Source: Desulforapulum sp034007745 (GTDB lineage Bacteria > Desulfobacterota > Desulfobacteria > Desulfobacterales > Desulfobacteraceae). From it: a DNA stretch of 18,482 nt. Numbering within the stretch: position 1 is the stretch's first letter; each line of letters begins with the position of its first letter. Where the stretch lies: the NCBI GenBank assembly GCA_034007745.1, contig JAVEQI010000043.1:1-18482 (forward strand). The letters run 5' to 3'. This document shows, piece after piece, positions 14,340 to 18,482 of this stretch. The notes beneath the pieces are model-generated. The model had not been told where the DNA came from. It saw nothing but the letters and a program-made list of their open reading frames with translations, and searched no databases. The position numbers and the translations under genes were made by a program.

Positions 14340-15680
14340 ATGAACACGATAATTAACGGATGGTTTTCCGAAATTTGCCCCATGTGGCCTGGTATGGCTC
14401 TTTCCGTTGAAATTGAAGAGCTTCTCTATTCAACAAAAAGTAAATTTCAGCAGATAGATCTCTACATGACCAAGACCTATGGAAAGATGCTGGTCCTGGA
14501 CAATATCATCCAACTCACGGAAAGGGACGAATTCGCCTACCACGAAATGATGGCCCATGTGCCCCTTTTTGCCCATCCAAACCCGGAACGGGTGCTCGTG
14601 GTAGGAGGCGGGGACGGCGGTATCCTGAGGGAGGTGGCCCGCCACGATTGCGTACGGCAGATTGACTGGTGCGAGATAGATCCCGCCGTGATTGAAGTTG
14701 CACGACGGTTCCTGCCCACCATGGCCGTGGGATTTGACGACCCAAGGGTGAGGCTCTACATGGAGGATGGGAAAAAATTTGTCGACGATCACAAACAAAG
14801 CTATGACGTTATCATTGTCGACTCCTCAGACCCCATCGGTCCGGGCAAGGCTCTTTTTGAACTCCCATTTTATAAAGCCCTCAAGGCTTCCCTCAAACAG
14901 GGAGGCGTTGCAGCCACCCAGGGAGAATCATTTTTTATTCACACGGAATGCGTCAACAACCTCACCAACATAACCCGCCAGCTCTTTCCGGTCCAGACAT
15001 ACTCCTACATGCTGGTTCCCTCCTATCCCGGCGGACACCTTGGCATCTGTCTCGCATCCCTTGGACCCGAACTGAAAAAACCTGTAAGACCCATTTCAAG
15101 TGCGATGCAGCAGACCCTTGACTACTATAACCCCGAGATTCATCAGGCATCGTTTGTTCTGCCCCACTTCATGAACAAAGCTTTAAACCCAGATATTTCA
15201 ACATCCCCGGCAAAGGGGAAACCCTGCGGCAAAGAATCGTCTATTGAGGTAAAAATCGTCCAGAGCGTCAACCCCCTTGAAATCAAGGCCCTATACCGGG
15301 ATGCGGGATGGTGGAAGGATGAATATGACAGAGACACCTCGTTTCTGGATACTCTGGTCTGCGGTTCCACTTGTTTTGCCGCAGCCTTTGACCGGGGAAC
15401 CATGGTGGGCATGGGCCGGGCCCTGTCCGACGGAGTGAGCGATGCCTACATCCAGGATATGGTCATTCTCAGGCAATATCAGAAACAGGGCATTGGCCGA
15501 CGCATTATCCAGGCCCTCATCCACGGTTTGACCGAAAAAAAAATTGACTGGATAGGCCTCATATCCACCCCGGGCAACCAGGGTTTTTATGCAGGCATGG
15601 GATTCAGGCCCATGGAAGGCCACACACCCTTTGTGTTCAAAGGAGCACCTGAACCAATCGACCATGGTTCGGAACAATAA
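14340..15680 (+). CDS. speE: Spermidine synthase fused to a GNAT acetyltransferase domain
   Basis: Residues 1-245 form an aminopropyltransferase: the N-terminal beta domain with TYGKMLVLDNIIQLTERDEF, the AdoMet-type site VLVVGGGDGG (85-94), the catalytic segment DSSDPIGPG (161-169), and VPSYPGGHLG. It transfers aminopropyl from decarboxylated AdoMet to putrescine or another diamine. A linker of about 50 residues leads to a GNAT domain (about 302-435) with the acetyl-CoA loop QYQKQGIGRR (379-388) and the closing NQGFYAGMGFRPM. Ordinary SpeE is about 280-310 residues, so the 446-residue fusion is notable. The GNAT part may acetylate the polyamine product or a related amine; this is inference. 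Its ribosome site is CTCCTGGAGAA, and its stop overlaps the next ATG (TAATG). Confidence 0.92.
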   Translation: MNTIINGWFSEICPMWPGMALSVEIEELLYSTKSKFQQIDLYMTKTYGKMLVLDNIIQLTERDEFAYHEMMAHVPLFAHPNPERVLVVGGGDGGILREVARHDCVRQIDWCEIDPAVIEVARRFLPTMAVGFDDPRVRLYMEDGKKFVDDHKQSYDVIIVDSSDPIGPGKALFELPFYKALKASLKQGGVAATQGESFFIHTECVNNLTNITRQLFPVQTYSYMLVPSYPGGHLGICLASLGPELKKPVRPISSAMQQTLDYYNPEIHQASFVLPHFMNKALNPDISTSPAKGKPCGKESSIEVKIVQSVNPLEIKALYRDAGWWKDEYDRDTSFLDTLVCGSTCFAAAFDRGTMVGMGRALSDGVSDAYIQDMVILRQYQKQGIGRRIIQALIHGLTEKKIDWIGLISTPGNQGFYAGMGFRPMEGHTPFVFKGAPEPIDHGSEQ

Positions 15681-16588
15681 TGCATAACAACCAGACAATT
15701 CCACGGCCTGAGTTCAAATCCGTTGAGCTCAAAGACAAAAACACCTTCGACCGTTTTTCCCATGCCTTCAGCCCCATGAGCTGTGAATACAGCTTTGCCA
15801 ACCTGTTTGCCTGGAGAAACATATACAAAAATTCCTGGACCCTGTTCCAGGATCGGCTCCTCATTCACGACGGTGTTGAAGGGTATACGCTCATGCCCCT
15901 TGGTCCGGCAATGGAACCCGTCGAGCTTATGGATCTCTCCCAGGCCCTTGTTGCCACGGGAAAATCCGGAGAGATCGCCCTTGTCCCGGAAGACTATGTA
16001 AAGGCAAATCCTGTTCTGAACCATTACTACACCCTGGTAAACGACCCCGATTTTGACGACTACCTCTACTCAACAACAGCCCTTGCAGAACTCAAGGGAA
16101 AAAAACTGCATAAAAAACGCAACCTCGTGTCCCAGTTTAACAGGCAATATCCCGACGCCAGGATCGAAGAATTGACACCCAGTGTGCGACACCTCTGCCT
16201 TGACCTTGCAGAACGTCTCCACCGGGAGAACAAAACAGTTTCACGAACCACGATCGAAGAACACCTGGCCATGAACGAGGCCTTCACCCATTTTGAGCCC
16301 CTTGGCCTTGAAGGACTCGCCATTCTTGTAAATGAATCCGTCAGGGCCTTTGCCGTTTTCAGCCCCTTGAACGAATCCACCTACGACATTCACTTTGAAA
16401 AATCTGACTATGATTTTAAAGGTATTTCCCAGGCTATCAATCAGGCAACGGCCGTACATCTAAGGGACAGATGCAGCCTGATCAACCGGGAGCAGGACTT
16501 AGGTATTCCAGGACTCAGGCAGGCAAAACGCTCCTATGAACCGCTAAGGCTTGTCAAGACCTTTGCCCTTAAGCTGAGGCAAGGTTAA
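15680..16588 (+). CDS. DUF2156 / phosphatidylglycerol lysyltransferase C-terminal-like protein
   Basis: A 302-residue soluble protein with the DUF2156 pattern: MSCEYSFANLFAWRNIY near the start, AELKGKKLHKKRNLVSQF (about 134-151), and the late INREQDLGIPGLRQAKRSY (about 269-287). This domain has a double GNAT fold and, in MprF, transfers aminoacyl groups from tRNA to lipid. Stand-alone members such as this lack the MprF membrane part and their acceptors are mostly unknown. The ATG overlaps the SpeE-GNAT stop, so it is translationally coupled to polyamine synthesis; aminoacylation of a polyamine or of a lipid is a possible role. Its stop shares TTAA with the stop of the convergent radical SAM gene. 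Confidence 0.82.
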   Translation: MHNNQTIPRPEFKSVELKDKNTFDRFSHAFSPMSCEYSFANLFAWRNIYKNSWTLFQDRLLIHDGVEGYTLMPLGPAMEPVELMDLSQALVATGKSGEIALVPEDYVKANPVLNHYYTLVNDPDFDDYLYSTTALAELKGKKLHKKRNLVSQFNRQYPDARIEELTPSVRHLCLDLAERLHRENKTVSRTTIEEHLAMNEAFTHFEPLGLEGLAILVNESVRAFAVFSPLNESTYDIHFEKSDYDFKGISQAINQATAVHLRDRCSLINREQDLGIPGLRQAKRSYEPLRLVKTFALKLRQG

Positions 16589-18036
16589 AAATAGTCCAGC
16601 AGCCCGTCCTGGAAATTTTCATGGGCCTCAATTTCTGCCAGGATATCTTTACTGTCCATGTGATTGGTGATGGGACCGGCAGTGTGGTTGTTCATATGGT
16701 TAACCCTGGGCTTTTCAGCAATAAACTGGTCAAAGAACTGTTCGATCATTTCATCGTTCAGGGTTGTTTCTTCAGGTTCCATCTGCCGTTCGATGATCAC
16801 CTTGTACTTTGAATTGAGGCAAACCTCCTGAAATGGATGGTGATAGGAGGTAGTCTGCCTGAGTCTTGTGTTAACGTAGCGCACAACAAGGTTTAAACCT
16901 GAAAAATCCAGGTGTTTCCAGATCTCGGCCGAGAACAAAAGCAGGTTTTTACCTTGCTGCACCTGCCAGTACCCGGGGTCACAACCCGCTGCTATGAGCC
17001 TTTGGTGCGTCCTGAGGATGGCATCGGTTGACCCCAGAAGAACCAGGGAACGGATATAACCCGTCCGGGTAACATCCTCATGCCTCTTTTTAACGATCAT
17101 GGCGTTACGTCTGCGGCCGCCTGCTCCCTGGAACTGATGGCGATATATGAACGAGCAGTAATTCACGGGAAGGTCGATTCCATGGTCAAGGATATGGGCC
17201 ATGATCTCAAGGGCGGCAAGCTCGGTTTCAAGCACGGCAACCCCCGGGCCGTGGACAAAGGTATAGTTCCTACGAATGAATTTTTCCCTGTTGTAACCCG
17301 TGCAGCGCAGCTGGTGAAGGTTGAGAAAATTAACCCCCATGGCGTCAAGATCCTGCACCACCTGCTTAAGGGTTTCAACGTCTTCAGGTACGGCCGGGAT
17401 CTCCACGGTCACCCTTGGAATTACGCCAACGGCCATTTTCACCTTTTCAAGGTTGTAACCAACGGCGCCGATATCAAAACGAATCTCGTCAAGGCCCTGG
17501 TCTCTCAGGATCCTGAGCTTGTCTTCGGTGATGAGAATGCCGTTGGTGTACATCCAGATGTAAAGGGAAGTGATGCTGCGGCGGCGCAGGGTCTTTAAAA
17601 GGGGAACCACCCGGTCAAAGCTCAAGGTCGGCTCTCCGCCGCTGAAGCTGACGCCCTTGATGCCAAAGGCGTTCACGTAATCTGCATAGGATTCAGGCCT
17701 ATTAAATTCAAGATTGCCCGTACCTGGAACAGACCTGTTCTTTTGGGCCGACGGGCAATAAAAGCAGCTTGCATTGCAGAGATTATTGACAAACAGACAG
17801 GACCAGTCCCCTTGACCGCAGAGCTGACACCCCGGCGAAAGCTCGCCGGTATGGGGCTTTGTCCGTGAGAATTTCCACTTTGCCCTGCCGTCGCCTCTGA
17901 AAATAGAATCAAGCAGTCGATTCCGCCTTTCAAGGGCTGCCCGGGCCTGATCACTGGAAATCCAGGACATGGCGTCATAGGATTCCTGAAACTCCAGACG
18001 ATTTTTTTCTTTGAACATGGATGGATCGAATTTCAT
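16585..18036 (-). CDS. Radical SAM protein with additional N-terminal cysteine cluster
   Basis: A 483-residue radical SAM enzyme of unknown reaction. The cluster motif is CNASCFYC (C87, C91, C94), followed by the GGEP-type AdoMet motif SFSGGEPTLSF. Just before it, GCQLCGQGDWSC supplies C70, C73 and C80, which could bind a metal or help position the first cluster. Residues about 150-230 continue the TIM-barrel pattern (LYIWMYTNG, LDEIRFDIG). The C-terminal 200 residues are not recognised; they contain the isolated NYCSFIYRHQFQ and an acidic, His-rich tail. ATG 18034-18036 has a weak AGGGG upstream. It is transcribed towards the polyamine cassette and overlaps it by 4 bases, but it is a separate transcription unit. 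Confidence 0.85.
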   Translation of the reverse strand: MKFDPSMFKEKNRLEFQESYDAMSWISSDQARAALERRNRLLDSIFRGDGRAKWKFSRTKPHTGELSPGCQLCGQGDWSCLFVNNLCNASCFYCPSAQKNRSVPGTGNLEFNRPESYADYVNAFGIKGVSFSGGEPTLSFDRVVPLLKTLRRRSITSLYIWMYTNGILITEDKLRILRDQGLDEIRFDIGAVGYNLEKVKMAVGVIPRVTVEIPAVPEDVETLKQVVQDLDAMGVNFLNLHQLRCTGYNREKFIRRNYTFVHGPGVAVLETELAALEIMAHILDHGIDLPVNYCSFIYRHQFQGAGGRRRNAMIVKKRHEDVTRTGYIRSLVLLGSTDAILRTHQRLIAAGCDPGYWQVQQGKNLLLFSAEIWKHLDFSGLNLVVRYVNTRLRQTTSYHHPFQEVCLNSKYKVIIERQMEPEETTLNDEMIEQFFDQFIAEKPRVNHMNNHTAGPITNHMDSKDILAEIEAHENFQDGLLDYF

Positions 18037-18161
18037 AGTGCCCCTGTGAATTTAAGGTTCAGCCGGATAGAATATAGAACATGAAAACCTGAAACCATAG
18101 AAAAAACGGGACAAGTAATAAGTACTATCAGTTCCTCTAAAAAAATGCAACAAAAAAACCT

Positions 18162-18305
18162 TTAACCACGAAAGGCACGAAAAACACGAAAGAATAGGTC
18201 ATTCTCCTGGCATCTTTTATTTTTCGTTTTACACTGATATGAGACTCTTCCATGATTTGAAGGGTCTCTTTCTCTTTCCTGTTTTTTCGTGCCTTTCGTG
18301 GTTAA
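18162..18305. repeat. Intergenic inverted repeat of the CCACGAAAGGCACGAAAA type
   Basis: Arms 18162-18192 and 18274-18305 are reverse complements, exact over their outer 23 bases (TTAACCACGAAAGGCACGAA and onwards). Inside is a second hairpin, GAGACTCTTC (18241-18250) with GAAGGGTCTC (18259-18268), having one mismatch. From memory, repeats of this type recur widely in deltaproteobacterial and other genomes. The surrounding 18037-18420 has no supported gene; TGATATGA occurs at 18236 and again at 18328, and AGTGTAAA/TTTACACT form a further inverted pair (18308, 18398). Confidence 0.8.
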
Positions 18306-18420
18306 TAAGTGTAAATTACTTTTATGCTGATATGACGGGAGCCCACTTTTGTTAAAAATTCTCTCAATGGAATATATGATCAAAAAAAATCAAACTTTTA
18401 CACTAACAGGAGCCCCAACG

Positions 18421-18482
18421 ATGGGAATGTTGACGATGGACAAATTTGAATTTCTGCCCCTGAACCTTCCCGGCCGTGGAAC
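18421..18482 (+). CDS. Start of an unidentified gene, cut by the window end
   Basis: ATG 18421 is preceded by CAGGAG at 18407-18412 with an eight-base spacer, and the frame stays open to the window end (MGMLTMDKFEFLPLNLPGRG). Twenty residues are too few to name a family. Two further in-frame ATGs (18427, 18436) are alternatives, but the ribosome site favours the first. Confidence 0.55.
   Translation, partial: MGMLTMDKFEFLPLNLPGRG

Noticed and set aside
18162..18383. 73-codon minus-strand ORF ending FFRVFRAFRG
   Set aside because: It is a translation of the CCACGAAAGGCACGAAAA inverted repeat, a common false gene call.

Overview
The window reads as the chromosome of an anaerobic, probably sulfate-reducing deltaproteobacterium (Desulfobacterota, Desulfobacteraceae-like). 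This is inferred from gene content: a DsrE-like protein with an in-frame UGA that looks like selenocysteine, Na+-translocating decarboxylase subunits, a PIF1-type helicase with HRDC and HTH tail, and intergenic repeats of the 'CCACGAAAGGCACGAAAA' type. No RNA gene, CRISPR array, transposase or phage gene was seen. A 100-base run of N (3971-4070) marks an assembly gap.

Layout. 1-1782: 3' part of a PIF1-like helicase. 1783-2286: repeat-rich intergenic DNA with two copies of a dispersed repeat (called R1 here) flanking a long palindrome. 2287-3970: a GalT-like HIT-superfamily protein, a 79-residue unknown protein, and a DsrE-like probable selenoprotein cut by the gap a few codons before its expected end. 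4071-4204: heptamer tandem repeats and a short decayed copy of the 3' end of the ABC ATPase gene found at 7286. 4281-5210: htpX. 5238-10095 (minus): a BMP-family nucleoside/sugar ABC transporter (binding protein, double ATPase, two permeases). 10334-13179 (plus): CNBD protein, OadG-like and OadB-like sodium-pump subunits, and an enoyl-CoA isomerase-like crotonase. 13419-16588 (plus): a polyamine cassette of double-domain AdoMet decarboxylase, spermidine synthase fused to a GNAT domain, and a DUF2156 protein. 16585-18036 (minus): a radical SAM protein converging on that cassette. 18037-18420: intergenic DNA with a long inverted repeat. 18421-end: the first codons of a further gene.

How it works together. 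The BMP operon would import nucleosides or similar solutes, with the binding protein separated from the rest by an RNA hairpin plus an R1 copy. The OadG/OadB pair would couple a biotin-dependent decarboxylation, whose other subunits are not in the window, to sodium export. The polyamine cassette would make decarboxylated AdoMet and transfer its aminopropyl group, and carries two GNAT-fold activities (the SpeE C-terminus and DUF2156) that suggest modification of the product or of a related acceptor. The strongest unusual signals are the UGA-containing DsrE gene with a SECIS-like hairpin, the architecture of the polyamine cassette, and heptamer repeats and R1 repeats that sit at or just after stop codons.
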